DNA of 64,000 bases, from NCBI GenBank assembly GCA_002503545.1, contig DARY01000027.1, positions 2,405 through 66,404 on the forward strand. The letters are read 5' to 3'. The DNA is from Candidatus Methanomethylophilus sp. UBA78. Lineage in GTDB: Archaea > Thermoplasmatota > Thermoplasmata > Methanomassiliicoccales > Methanomethylophilaceae. Made by a program: the position numbers and the translations under genes. Each line of letters opens with the position of its first letter. The stretch's first letter is position 1. The notes under the pieces were generated by a model, which was given only the letters and a program-made list of their open reading frames with translations, was not told the DNA's origin and did not search any database. This document shows, piece after piece, positions 1 through 7,935 of the stretch.

Positions 1-513
1 GAGCCACGAGGCCCCCGCCCCGAGGGCGGCGCCGAGGCATTTCATGGCGTATTCGCGGTTGGCGGCGTATCCGTCGAAGAAGTGCTCCGCATCGAAGATG
101 ACCTCCTTCCCGGCCTCCCTGAGGAAGCGCACGGACCCGGAGATCATGGCCAGGTTCTCCTCGGGGGTGGTCTGGAGGGCGCTCCTCACGTGGAAGTCCC
201 ACGTCTTGCCGAATATGGTGCAGACGGGGGCGGAGGATGCGGCCAGGGCCCGGAGGTTGGGGTCCTCCGAATCCCTGATGTCGGGTCTGCGGGTGCTGCC
301 GAAGGCGGCGAGCCTCGCGTTGGCCATCGCGGGGGGTTCGCCGAACAGGGCGTCGTCCACCCGGTTGGACCCCGGCCATCCCCCCTCGATGTACGGTATG
401 CCGAAGGCGTCGAGCCTCCGGCAGACCTCCCTCTTGTCGTCCGCCGAGAACGATATCCCGTTGCTCTGGGCTCCGTCGCGCAGCGACGTGTCGTAGATGA
501 AGATTTCACGCAT
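1..513 (-). CDS. cimA: (R)-citramalate synthase, LeuA-related (partial, C-terminus outside window)
   Basis: The visible N-terminal 171 residues begin MREIFIYDTSLRDGAQ, the HMGL/LeuA-type TIM-barrel opening with the catalytic Arg-Asp pair of the RDGAQ motif. IEGGWPGSN and FDAEHFFDGY are typical of the citramalate-synthase branch (TIGR00977-like), which condenses pyruvate with acetyl-CoA at the start of a threonine-independent isoleucine route. The start ATG overlaps the stop of the homoserine dehydrogenase gene by 8 bp, so the two are very likely co-transcribed. Isopropylmalate or homocitrate synthase are alternatives, but the EGGWPGSN signature favours citramalate synthase. The gene runs off the left edge of the window. 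Confidence 0.85.
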   Translation of the reverse strand, partial: MREIFIYDTSLRDGAQSNGISFSADDKREVCRRLDAFGIPYIEGGWPGSNRVDDALFGEPPAMANARLAAFGSTRRPDIRDSEDPNLRALAASSAPVCTIFGKTWDFHVRSALQTTPEENLAMISGSVRFLREAGKEVIFDAEHFFDGYAANREYAMKCLGAALGAGASWL

Positions 514-1513
514 GTCCGTATCTCTCGTCGAGTATTGCTATCAGGTCGCTCAATATGGCCGAGGCGGTCTCTATCTTGCCCGCCCCGCGGCCGTTTATCG
601 TTATGGGTCCGGCCAGGTCCGCGTCGATCTGGGCGATGTTCAGCGTCCCCGAGATCCCCAGGGGGTGTCCGACGGGTATCAGTCTGGGAGAGACCTCGAG
701 CTTGGTGTCGGAGACCTCCCCTATGAGCCTTATGACCATGTTGTGGGAGGCCGCCTGCGCCACCGCGTCGGCGGTTATCTGGCTGATCCCGGTGATCTTG
801 ACGTCCTTGAAGGTGACGTCGCGGTGGAAGACGGAGTTGGCGAGGATGACGCATTTGGCGGCGGTGTCGTAGCCTTCGACGTCGTTCGTCGGGTCAGTCT
901 CGGCGTAGCCGAGCTGCTGGGCCTCCTTGAGCGCCTGCTCGTAGGGCTGACCCTTGTCCATCTTGCTCAGTATGTAGTTGCAGGTGCCGTTGAAGATCCC
1001 CCTCACGGAGCGGATGTTCTCCCCCACGAGGTTCTCATGGCAGAGGTTGATGATGGGCATGGCCCCTCCGACGGTGCCCTCGAAGCGGAACTTGCACCCG
1101 TTCTTCCTGGCCAGCCCTATCAGGGAGGAGAACTCCAGCGCCAGGGGCCCCTTGTTGACGGTGATGACGTCCTTGCCCCGGCTGAGGGCGAGTTTTATGT
1201 TCTTCAGGCCGACGCCGCCCGTCTTTATGTCGGTGGGGGTGACCTCTATCAATATGTCGTAGTCGACCGATCCGAGGACCTCGAGGCTGTCGGAGTAGGT
1301 TTCCGTGCCCACGGAGCGGGTCTCCAGCTTCCTCTTCTCGATCTCGGCGAGGTCGAGCCCCTCCGGGTCCCTCGCCACCGTCTTGGAGTCCATCACGCAG
1401 ACGACCTTGGGTGCCGACCCGTACCTCTCGGTCAGGAACTTCTCCCTCCTCCGGAGGACCTCGGCCACGCCCTGACCGACGGTGCCGAACCCGGATATGG
1501 CCAGAGAGACCAT
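506..1513 (-). CDS. hom: Homoserine dehydrogenase
   Basis: 335 residues, the usual length of the short, ACT-less homoserine dehydrogenases. It reduces aspartate semialdehyde to homoserine with NAD(P)H for threonine and methionine synthesis. The N-terminus ISGFGTVGQGVAEVL is a Rossmann dinucleotide-binding GxGxVG motif; the catalytic-domain segments VNKGPLALEF, GTVGGAMPI, GTCNYIL and DPTNDVEGYDTAAK match the family, including the substrate-binding Asp/Glu and Lys. It lies between an ACT-domain gene one base upstream and citramalate synthase downstream, a compact aspartate-family and isoleucine operon. Confidence 0.95.
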   Translation of the reverse strand: MVSLAISGFGTVGQGVAEVLRRREKFLTERYGSAPKVVCVMDSKTVARDPEGLDLAEIEKRKLETRSVGTETYSDSLEVLGSVDYDILIEVTPTDIKTGGVGLKNIKLALSRGKDVITVNKGPLALEFSSLIGLARKNGCKFRFEGTVGGAMPIINLCHENLVGENIRSVRGIFNGTCNYILSKMDKGQPYEQALKEAQQLGYAETDPTNDVEGYDTAAKCVILANSVFHRDVTFKDVKITGISQITADAVAQAASHNMVIRLIGEVSDTKLEVSPRLIPVGHPLGISGTLNIAQIDADLAGPITINGRGAGKIETASAILSDLIAILDERYGHA

Positions 1514-1514
1514 C

Positions 1515-2009
1515 TCAGAGCCCCCTTATCAGCATCAGGTTGTCGCGTTCGCAGGAGTGGACGAAGAACTCGTCGAGCCTTATCCTCTCCTCCTCCCCGC
1601 GGAGCTCCGCGGTGATGAGGGCCGTGCGTTTGCCGGAGACCGATTTGCCGCTCGAGTACCCGACGTCGACCGATTCGAAGTTGACGATCTTCGAGGCCTG
1701 TTCTATGAGGCCGTCGACGTAGGCCGCGTTGAACTTCCCCAGGACCATGTACTCGGTGGTGATGGTCTCGTAGACGGAGCCCATCTTGGAGATGATGATG
1801 TCCATCGACTTCCAAATGGCCTTCAGCTGGTCCAGCTGTCCGCTGGTGGACACCTCGAAGGTCACACTGACCAGGATCCTCTGGTTGACCATCTGTTCGC
1901 GGTCGTGGACCACGCCCACTATGTTCCCGTCCACCATCGATATGGGCTCGAGGGAGCCGACCAGTTGGCCCGGTAGGTCTCTGACGTAGAGCTCTGCGTT
2001 TACCATCAT
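1515..2009 (-). CDS. ACT-domain amino-acid-binding regulatory protein
   Basis: 164 residues. No catalytic domain is visible; the segments PGQLVGSLEPISMVDGNIVGVVHDRE and the following beta-rich region read as an ACT-type ligand-binding fold (an opening written PGQL.G.L.PIS..gGNI). The gene sits one base upstream of homoserine dehydrogenase, whose protein lacks its own ACT domain, so the inferred role is a separate allosteric subunit or amino-acid sensor for that enzyme. The start is the first of two adjacent ATGs, six bases after a GGTGA ribosome-binding site; a start three bases later is equally possible. Function beyond ligand sensing is inference. Confidence 0.75.
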   Translation of the reverse strand: MMVNAELYVRDLPGQLVGSLEPISMVDGNIVGVVHDREQMVNQRILVSVTFEVSTSGQLDQLKAIWKSMDIIISKMGSVYETITTEYMVLGKFNAAYVDGLIEQASKIVNFESVDVGYSSGKSVSGKRTALITAELRGEEERIRLDEFFVHSCERDNLMLIRGL

Positions 2010-2060
2010 TTCGAATCACCGGACAAAGTCCTAAGGTTATGTGACCATCTGATGCGTATC

Positions 2061-2070
2061 ATTATATAAA
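2061..2070. promoter_or_regulatory. TATA-like element between the ACT gene and usp
   Basis: The symmetrical AT-rich block attatataaa lies in the 154-bp divergent intergenic region, 52-61 bases before the ACT-domain start on the minus strand. It is the only strong archaeal TATA-like sequence near that start. A second weaker box (attatat, around 2136) lies about 25 bases before the universal stress protein start. Confidence 0.45.
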
Positions 2071-2163
2071 AAATAGGACAGGCGCACGCATGCGCGGACC
2101 GTCTGGAACGCCCCGAACATATTCGGTGTCTTGATTATATCGCCGCAAGGGCATCATCGGGGC

Positions 2164-2598
2164 ATGTACGAGAGGGTCCTTATCACTACCGACGGCAGCG
2201 AGAGCAATAAGGATGCGGTGAACAGCGGGTTGGAACTGGCCAGCAGGTTCGGTTCTAAGGTCACGGCGCTCTGCGTCTTCGACGTGGGGAGCTACGGGAA
2301 CATAGCGCAGACCTACGGTCTAGGGGACGAGCGCGAGTACATGATCAAAGCCTGCGAGAGCGCCCTCGAGTACGTCGTCAGCAGGGGCAGGGAGCTCGGC
2401 GTGGAGGTCACGCCGAAGATCGTCGCCGGCCATCCGGCGGAGGCCATAGTGGACGAGACCGCCAGCCACGACCTGGTGGTGTGCGGGACCCTCGGCAAGA
2501 CCGGCATGAAGAGGGTGCTGCTCGGAAGCGTGGCGGAGAAGGTCGTCAGGATGTCCAAGTGCCCCGTGCTGGTGTGCAGGAACCCGGTGGAGGAGTGA
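2164..2598 (+). CDS. Universal stress protein, UspA family
   Basis: 144 residues starting MYERVLITTDGS. The ATP-binding signature G-2x-G-9x-G(S/T) is present near the C-terminus (GTLGKTGMKRVLLGS), followed by the conserved VxxxxxCPVLVCR strand. The protein is therefore likely an ATP-binding single-domain Usp that dimerises in the cytoplasm; its specific stress signal cannot be read from sequence. An earlier in-frame start would add 11 poorly conserved residues, so the internal ATG is preferred because Usp proteins begin directly with this beta strand. Confidence 0.9.
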   Translation: MYERVLITTDGSESNKDAVNSGLELASRFGSKVTALCVFDVGSYGNIAQTYGLGDEREYMIKACESALEYVVSRGRELGVEVTPKIVAGHPAEAIVDETASHDLVVCGTLGKTGMKRVLLGSVAEKVVRMSKCPVLVCRNPVEE

Positions 2599-2602
2599 GA
2601 CC

Positions 2603-3148
2603 CTGGAAGCCGAAGGCACCTTCGAATGTCCCGGCTGCGGCGGGCGCATGGCCCGGCATGCTAACTTCTGTCTCTCGTGCGGCGCATTCCGCGAGGGGTT
2701 CCCGCATACGCAGTACTCCGAGGGGGAGGAGAGGCCTGCTTCTGAAAGACTGCTCGAGGACTGCGGTCTCCGGCAGGTGCGCGAGCTGGTGGCGAGGCGC
2801 GTCAGCTCCGTCACGACGCTGGCGATCCTCGCCTGGGTCTTCATAGCGGTCGCGGAGGTGTCGTCGTACGTCATCATCCCCCGTCTCACGGAGGGACTGT
2901 TCCCGGAGAGCGTCCCGCTGGAGTGCTGGGTCATGCTGTCCAGCGGCCTGTGCGCCCTCATGAGCGCCCTGCTCTGCCGCCGGAGGGGGTACTGGGACCT
3001 GGCGGCGGTCTCGTGCGCCGTGGCCGCATGCATGCCTCTGGCACTTGTGCTGGCGGGCGACGTCTACGGTCTGGTGTACGTGGCGGCCGGCCTGCTCGTC
3101 ACGCTGAGGGTCTTCAAGACGAGGTGGGCTTTCTCCCGTCCGTCCTGA
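2603..3148 (+). CDS. Zinc-ribbon membrane protein of unknown function (probable CTG start)
   Basis: About 181 residues. An N-terminal zinc ribbon (CPGC then CLSCG) is followed by a charged linker and roughly four hydrophobic segments spanning the C-terminal two thirds, so it is probably an integral membrane protein with a cytoplasmic zinc knuckle. The first ATG in this frame (2648) falls between the two halves of the ribbon and would destroy it. The frame stays open upstream to a CTG at 2603, placed about seven bases after a GGAGGAGTGA ribosome-binding sequence, and no ATG, GTG or TTG lies between. I do not recognise the family. It follows usp by four bases and may be co-transcribed. Confidence 0.6.
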   Translation: MEAEGTFECPGCGGRMARHANFCLSCGAFREGFPHTQYSEGEERPASERLLEDCGLRQVRELVARRVSSVTTLAILAWVFIAVAEVSSYVIIPRLTEGLFPESVPLECWVMLSSGLCALMSALLCRRRGYWDLAAVSCAVAACMPLALVLAGDVYGLVYVAAGLLVTLRVFKTRWAFSRPS

Positions 3149-3197
3149 CGTCCGCCTTCCGGACGGAACGGCCCGGTATGCATTTCGACCATACGAA

Positions 3198-3235
3198 AAC
3201 ACAATCGGTGTTACGATGATGGGCAAATTTTATTA
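3198..3235 (+). promoter_or_regulatory. Promoter of the F430 operon with a small palindrome
   Basis: A TATA-like stretch (aattttatta, 3226-3235) ends 24 bases before the cfbC ATG, which suggests a very short or absent 5' leader. Immediately upstream is a perfect 5-bp inverted repeat, AACAC-AATCG-GTGTT (3198-3212), at the position where an archaeal regulator would act. Operator function is inference. Confidence 0.4.
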
Positions 3236-3258
3236 CCAAACCTGTCTTTGTCGTCCCC

Positions 3259-4065
3259 ATGCGCAGGATCGCGATATACGGCAAGGGCGGTATCGGGAAG
3301 TCGACCACGTCGTCCAACATAACCGATGCCCTGGCCGAGAGCGGGAAGAAGGTAATGCAGATCGGGTGCGACCCCAAGGCCGACTCCACGCGCCTGCTGA
3401 CCGGTACCGACAGACCCATCACGGTCCTCGAGCTGATGAGGGACGGCAGGGAGCTGGAACTGGGGGATTTCGTCCGCGAGGGCAGGCACGGTTGCCTCTG
3501 CGTCGAGTGCGGGGGCCCCCGTCCGGGCATGGGCTGTGCGGGGCGCGGGATCATGGCCGCGTTCGCCGAGATGGAGCGCCTCGACGCCGTCGCCGAATAT
3601 GACCCAGACGTGATAATCTACGACGTCCTCGGGGACGTCGTCTGCGGCGGTTTCGCCATGCCCATCAGGAACGGGTACGCCCGCGACGTGTTCGTCGTCA
3701 CCTCGGGGGAGATGATGTCCCTCTATGCGGCCGGGAACATCGCGGAGGCGGTGGCCGGGTTCAGGGAGGACGGCTACGCCCGTTTCGGAGGGCTGATCCA
3801 GAACTCCAGGAACGTGAAGGACGAGGACGCCCTCGTCGATTCGCTGGCCGCGGAGATAGGCAGCAGAACGGTCTTCAGGCTCCGGAGGAGTCCCGAGGTC
3901 CAGCTCTGCGAGGGCAGGGGGACCACGGTCGTATCCGGTTCCCCGGATTCGGAGATGGCCGATGAATACAGGAAGCTGGCACATGTCCTCATGGAGCTCT
4001 CGGAGGATGTATCCGGGGGCATGAGGTTGGGCGGTCCTGCGACAGGTTGTGATTGCAATGACTAA
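3259..4065 (+). CDS. cfbC: Ni-sirohydrochlorin a,c-diamide reductive cyclase, NifH-like subunit CfbC
   Basis: 268 residues of the NifH/BchL-like reductase superfamily. The P-loop GKGGIGKST sits at residues 8-16. Two conserved cysteines, C93 (GMGCAGRG) and C129 (VVCGGF), are the [4Fe-4S] ligands bridging the homodimer. CfbC delivers ATP-driven electrons to CfbD for the six-electron reduction and gamma-lactam closure that gives 15,17(3)-seco-F430-17(3)-acid. The protein is shorter than nitrogenase NifH, and no nitrogenase genes are present; the flanking cfbA, cfbE, cfbD and cfbB make the assignment firm. It opens the operon, and its stop overlaps cfbA1. Confidence 0.95.
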   Translation: MRRIAIYGKGGIGKSTTSSNITDALAESGKKVMQIGCDPKADSTRLLTGTDRPITVLELMRDGRELELGDFVREGRHGCLCVECGGPRPGMGCAGRGIMAAFAEMERLDAVAEYDPDVIIYDVLGDVVCGGFAMPIRNGYARDVFVVTSGEMMSLYAAGNIAEAVAGFREDGYARFGGLIQNSRNVKDEDALVDSLAAEIGSRTVFRLRRSPEVQLCEGRGTTVVSGSPDSEMADEYRKLAHVLMELSEDVSGGMRLGGPATGCDCND

Positions 4066-4840
4066 AGGGATAATGATTGTAGGCTACGGCACCAGGAAAG
4101 GGAATTTGGAGGAGATCCTCTTCAGGCAGGCCGCCCGCATGAGGGCGAGGGGCATAGACAACGTTTACGTCGCATACTTCCGCGTCAGCACCCCCTCCAT
4201 CCCCGCGGCCCTGGAGCAGATGGCCGCCGACGGCATCGACGACATCCTCGTCATGCCCTACTACATAGCCGAGGGCAAGCTCACCCACGACCTGATCCCG
4301 GGGAAGCTGGGTATCTCCAGGAACGTAGGTACCGTCGAGGTCGGCGGCAGGAACGTGAAGGTGCGCATGGCCCCCGCCTTCGGCGGCAGCCCCGTCCTCG
4401 CGGACATCGTCTGCGACAGGGTGGCGGACGCCGGCGGGAGCAAGGACGACGGCGTCATGATCATCGGCCACGGGTCGAGGGACGACATGTCGGGCAACAA
4501 GGAGGTCATGGAGGCCAACGCCTCGCGCCTGAAGGCGAGGGGGTACGCCCACGTCGCCTACACCTTCAACGAGTTCTGCGAACCCACCATCGCCGAGGCC
4601 GTGGCGGGCCTCGCCGGGGAGGGAGTCGGGAAGATCGTGGCGGTCCCCCTTTTCGTGGCGATGGGGCTGCACCTCGGGGAGGAGGTCCCCGAGCAGATCG
4701 GCATCCCCGCCTACTCGCAGGGAGGGACCATCACGGCCGGCGGCAGGAAGATCGAGGTGAAGTACACCAAACCCGTCGAGGACGACCCGCGCCTGCTCGA
4801 AATCATGGTCGCGGGAGCCAAAAACTTCTACGTGATGTAA
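4058..4840 (+). CDS. cfbA: Sirohydrochlorin nickelochelatase CfbA, two-domain form, copy 1
   Basis: 260 residues, about twice the length of the usual small archaeal CfbA/CbiX-S, with two internally homologous halves. The C-terminal half keeps the chelatase signature GHGSRD (H138) and the second metal-site histidine in GLHLGEEVP (H205). The N-terminal half has GYGTR at the equivalent first site (Tyr10 for His) and no histidine at the exact second position, although H77 lies two residues on. The likely role is insertion of Ni2+ into sirohydrochlorin, the first committed F430 step. The start was set by alignment with the neighbouring paralogue (MTKG); an ATG nine bases earlier also exists. It overlaps cfbC by 8 bp. 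Confidence 0.85.
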   Translation: MTKGIMIVGYGTRKGNLEEILFRQAARMRARGIDNVYVAYFRVSTPSIPAALEQMAADGIDDILVMPYYIAEGKLTHDLIPGKLGISRNVGTVEVGGRNVKVRMAPAFGGSPVLADIVCDRVADAGGSKDDGVMIIGHGSRDDMSGNKEVMEANASRLKARGYAHVAYTFNEFCEPTIAEAVAGLAGEGVGKIVAVPLFVAMGLHLGEEVPEQIGIPAYSQGGTITAGGRKIEVKYTKPVEDDPRLLEIMVAGAKNFYVM

Positions 4841-4856
4841 TCCCATAGGAGAGGAC

Positions 4857-5642
4857 ATGACCAAGGGAGTACTGCTGATCGGGTACGGCACGCGCACGGG
4901 CAACCTGGAGAAGATCCTGGGCAGGCAGCTGGAGAGACTGAACGCCAGGGGCCGGGAGAGGGTCTACCTGGGGTACTACAGGGTGAGCGAACCCTCCATA
5001 GGGGAGGCCCTCCGCAGGATGGCCTCCGACGGGATAGACGACGTCCTGGCGATCCCGTACTACATAGCCGAGGGCAGGCTCACCTACGAGCTCATACCCC
5101 GGAGCATGGGCGTGTCCATCGGCGGTAACGGCGAGACGGTCGTCGGCGGCAGGAGGATGAGGATCTCCATGTCCCCCGCCTTCGGCATGACCCGTACGCT
5201 CTTCAACATACTGTGCGACAGGATAGCCGAGTCCGGCTGCGGGAAGGATGCCGGGATGCTCATCGTGGGCCACGGCTCCCGGGACGTGGGCAGCAGCAAC
5301 AAGGCGATAATCGAGATGAACGCGGAGCGCCTCCGCAAGGCGGGGTACTCCCACGTGGCCTACGCCTTCAACGAGTTCGACGACCCCCCGATAAAGGAGG
5401 CCCTCTCGGGACTCGCGGCCGAGGGTGTGGGCGAGGTCGTCGTCCTGCCGCTGTTCATAGCGACGGGGGTGCATCTCTGCGAGGATGTCGCGGAGAAGAT
5501 AGGCATCCCGAAGTACTCCTCCGGCGGCGACGTGGAGGTGGACGGGAGGAGGATCTCCGTGAAGTACATGAGGCCCGTGGAGGACGACCCGCGCCTGCTC
5601 GAGCTCATCGATTCGGAGATCTCCGATTTCTACGGTGACTGA
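4857..5642 (+). CDS. cfbA: Sirohydrochlorin nickelochelatase CfbA paralogue, two-domain form, copy 2
   Basis: 261 residues, collinear with the preceding gene and 16 bp downstream of it, so a tandem duplication. The C-terminal half has GHGSRD (H139) and GVHLCEDV (H206). The N-terminal half is again degenerate (GYGTR; the second site reads EGRLTYELIP with no histidine). The conserved C-terminal extension [14 protein letters not shown] is shared by both copies. Either both chelate nickel, perhaps as a heteromer, or one has specialised, for example for cobalt toward cobamides or iron toward siroheme; sequence alone does not decide. It is followed directly by cfbE. Confidence 0.8.
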   Translation: MTKGVLLIGYGTRTGNLEKILGRQLERLNARGRERVYLGYYRVSEPSIGEALRRMASDGIDDVLAIPYYIAEGRLTYELIPRSMGVSIGGNGETVVGGRRMRISMSPAFGMTRTLFNILCDRIAESGCGKDAGMLIVGHGSRDVGSSNKAIIEMNAERLRKAGYSHVAYAFNEFDDPPIKEALSGLAAEGVGEVVVLPLFIATGVHLCEDVAEKIGIPKYSSGGDVEVDGRRISVKYMRPVEDDPRLLELIDSEISDFYGD

Positions 5643-5643
5643 G

Positions 5644-6855
5644 ATGAAGGTTCTCATATTGGATATGGTGCACGGCGGCAAGGTCCTGGCGAAATCCTAC
5701 CTCGACAGGGGGTGCGAGGTGACCGCCGTGGATGTCTACAAGATAACCCCGAACGACATACTGAAGGACATACGCCACATGGGTGCCCGGGTGGCGGACG
5801 AGGTCCCCGCGGAGCACTTCGACCTGGTCGCGATGCCCTGCCACTGCCCCGATTCGTTCATCGGCGCCGCGACCTACGGCAGGAGGATATTCTTCTCCGA
5901 GGCCGTGCGCGACATGATCTCCGACAGGAGGTTCAGGATCGAGATCACCGGGGTCAAGGGGAAGACCAGCACCTGCTACGTGCTGGCACATATACTCTCC
6001 CTCACCGGGAGGAAGGTGTACCTGCACACCTCGAGGGGCATGGGGCCCTACGCCATGGGGAAGCATTTCATCACCGAGCTGAAGTCCATCGCACCCCCCA
6101 TGCTGCTGACCCTCCCCAAGGGGGAGTACGACGTCATGGTGTGCGAGGTCTCCCTGGGAGGTTCCGGGAAGGCCGACATAGCCGGCATAACGAACCTCCT
6201 GGAGAACTACGGGATAGCCCGGAACACCAGGACTGCGGAGTCCGGCAAGAAGGACGTGCTCTGCGACGGGATCAACGTGGTCCCGGAGGCGGAGAAGGGT
6301 ATCTGGGACAAATACGGCAAGCCCCTCAGGACCTACGGGAGGAGGGTGGCCGTCGCCGGTAAGCCGGAGTTCGGCAGGCCCCTCGCGGTGTCCGTCGCCT
6401 ACCGCGGCGAACATGCGGTCGAACTGAGGCCGGACTATCTGGCACTGCAGTACCTGGACGCCATGGACATGGCGCTGGAGATCTGCGACGCCATGGACGT
6501 CCCGGCCGAGACGGTCCTGGAGGGGCTGCGCACCTTCCCCGGGGTACCCGGTAGGGGCGAGGTCTCGGTGGAGGGCGGCGTGAGGTACCTGCGCGACAGG
6601 AACCCCGGGGTCTCCCACATGTCGGTCGAGAGGACCTTCTCCTGCCTGAAGGAGATGGGGGCCCTGGACGATGCGGTCCTGATAATCGATCCCGTCAGCA
6701 GGAAGGTCTGCGACAAGATGGACAAGGACCTCATAGCGGACGTCGCCGCGAAGTACGGCGTCCCCATGATCGTCACGGACGGCAAGGGTTCCGCGGAGGA
6801 TGTGCCAGAGGGTATGAAGACGGTGATTAGGATGTTCAAGGAGGGCTACCAGTGA
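5644..6855 (+). CDS. cfbE: Coenzyme F430 synthetase CfbE, MurF-like ligase
   Basis: 403 residues of the Mur-ligase superfamily with the ATP-binding loop GVKGKTST at residues 103-110. CfbE catalyses the last step: ATP-dependent closure of the six-membered carbocyclic ring of seco-F430 by activating the g-propionate. An N-terminal Rossmann-like domain precedes the central ATPase, and a C-terminal domain carries PGRGEVSVEGGVRYLRDRNPG in the region that binds substrate in Mur ligases. Genuine MurF is not expected in an archaeon, and the operon context is decisive. The ATG at 5644 follows the cfbA2 stop by one base; a GTG nine bases earlier is possible. The 3' end overlaps cfbD. Confidence 0.93.
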   Translation: MKVLILDMVHGGKVLAKSYLDRGCEVTAVDVYKITPNDILKDIRHMGARVADEVPAEHFDLVAMPCHCPDSFIGAATYGRRIFFSEAVRDMISDRRFRIEITGVKGKTSTCYVLAHILSLTGRKVYLHTSRGMGPYAMGKHFITELKSIAPPMLLTLPKGEYDVMVCEVSLGGSGKADIAGITNLLENYGIARNTRTAESGKKDVLCDGINVVPEAEKGIWDKYGKPLRTYGRRVAVAGKPEFGRPLAVSVAYRGEHAVELRPDYLALQYLDAMDMALEICDAMDVPAETVLEGLRTFPGVPGRGEVSVEGGVRYLRDRNPGVSHMSVERTFSCLKEMGALDDAVLIIDPVSRKVCDKMDKDLIADVAAKYGVPMIVTDGKGSAEDVPEGMKTVIRMFKEGYQ

Positions 6856-7934
6856 ACACGGCGGTCATCCATCCCCGCCCCAATCCGATAGTGGCGGCGA
6901 TGTACACGGTCCGCGACATGGACGTGGACGTCATCGTCCTCCACGGGCCGGCCGGCTGCAGTTTCATGGCCTCGAGGCCCCTGGAGAACGCCGGCGTGAG
7001 GGTGGTGACCTCCGCCCTGAAGGACAACGACCTCATCTTCGGGGGCGCCGAGTCGCTGGTCAGGACCCTCAGGGAGGTCAAGAACAAGTTCAATCCAAAG
7101 ACCGTCGCTGTCGTCGGCACATGTGCCAGCACCATAATAGGCGACGACATGGCGGCCGCCATCAAAAGGGCGGACATCGGCTGCAACGTCTTCCCGGTTG
7201 ACTGCCACGGCTGCATGGCGGCCAACACCGACGGGGCCATCATGGCCCTGAGGGCCGGCGCCAAGGCCGGCATCATATCGGCGGAGGAGCGCGATCGCCA
7301 GACGGCGCTCCTCAAGGCCGCCACCGACCTGGAGAGGCAGAGGGGCATGGCCGCCAGGACGTACCTCTCCCCGGCCGTGAGCCCTACCAAGCTGCACGTC
7401 TGCCGGCGCATCGCCGACGTGCTGAGGTCCGGAGGGAAGGTCGCGGTCGTGATGATCGCGAAGAAGGAGTTGGCATACCGCTTCGCCGACATGTTCGTCG
7501 CCGTCGACGAGGCCCGCAGGAAGCTGGGCGGGAAGATTTTCTTCGCGGCCAACATGGACGGTTCCGTCGGTCTTCCGAGGATCAGGAGGTACTGCTCCAA
7601 CATAGCGGCGGAGCTCGATGCGGACGGAGTCGCCATCGACGAGATCGTCGGCGGACTCGACGAGTACGCCGTGGTCGGGGAGCGGATGAAGGAGAAGGTC
7701 GATGCCTTCGGACCCGACCTCACCATACTGCTGGGTATATGCCATGCTTACCCGGACCCGAAGAAGGACGACGTGCTCATCACGGACCAGCCGAGGGAGC
7801 TGGCCAACTACCTGAACCAGAACTTCCTCTCCGCGGTGGGGGAAGTCGCCTCGCACAGCATGGTGATGGGGGCTACCGGCATCGTCCACCTCGAGACGGC
7901 CGACACGCTCAGAGAGATCGTCAGGGAGATGTGA
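6852..7934 (+). CDS. cfbD: Ni-sirohydrochlorin a,c-diamide reductive cyclase, NifD-like subunit CfbD
   Basis: 360 residues of the nitrogenase component-1-like superfamily, shorter than NifD as is normal for CfbD. Cysteines at GPAGCSF (C36) and GTCAST (C91) are positioned to bind an iron-sulfur cluster; DCHGCMAAN supplies further conserved cysteines. With CfbC it forms the reductive cyclase that converts Ni-sirohydrochlorin a,c-diamide to seco-F430. The start is GTG within the GTGA overlap with the cfbE stop, indicating coupled translation. Confidence 0.93.
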   Translation: MNTAVIHPRPNPIVAAMYTVRDMDVDVIVLHGPAGCSFMASRPLENAGVRVVTSALKDNDLIFGGAESLVRTLREVKNKFNPKTVAVVGTCASTIIGDDMAAAIKRADIGCNVFPVDCHGCMAANTDGAIMALRAGAKAGIISAEERDRQTALLKAATDLERQRGMAARTYLSPAVSPTKLHVCRRIADVLRSGGKVAVVMIAKKELAYRFADMFVAVDEARRKLGGKIFFAANMDGSVGLPRIRRYCSNIAAELDADGVAIDEIVGGLDEYAVVGERMKEKVDAFGPDLTILLGICHAYPDPKKDDVLITDQPRELANYLNQNFLSAVGEVASHSMVMGATGIVHLETADTLREIVREM

Positions 7935-7935
7935 G

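Noticed and set aside
3259..7934. Nitrogenase genes nifH and nifD
   Set aside because: Length, missing nifK and the surrounding cfb genes show these are the F430 reductive cyclase subunits.
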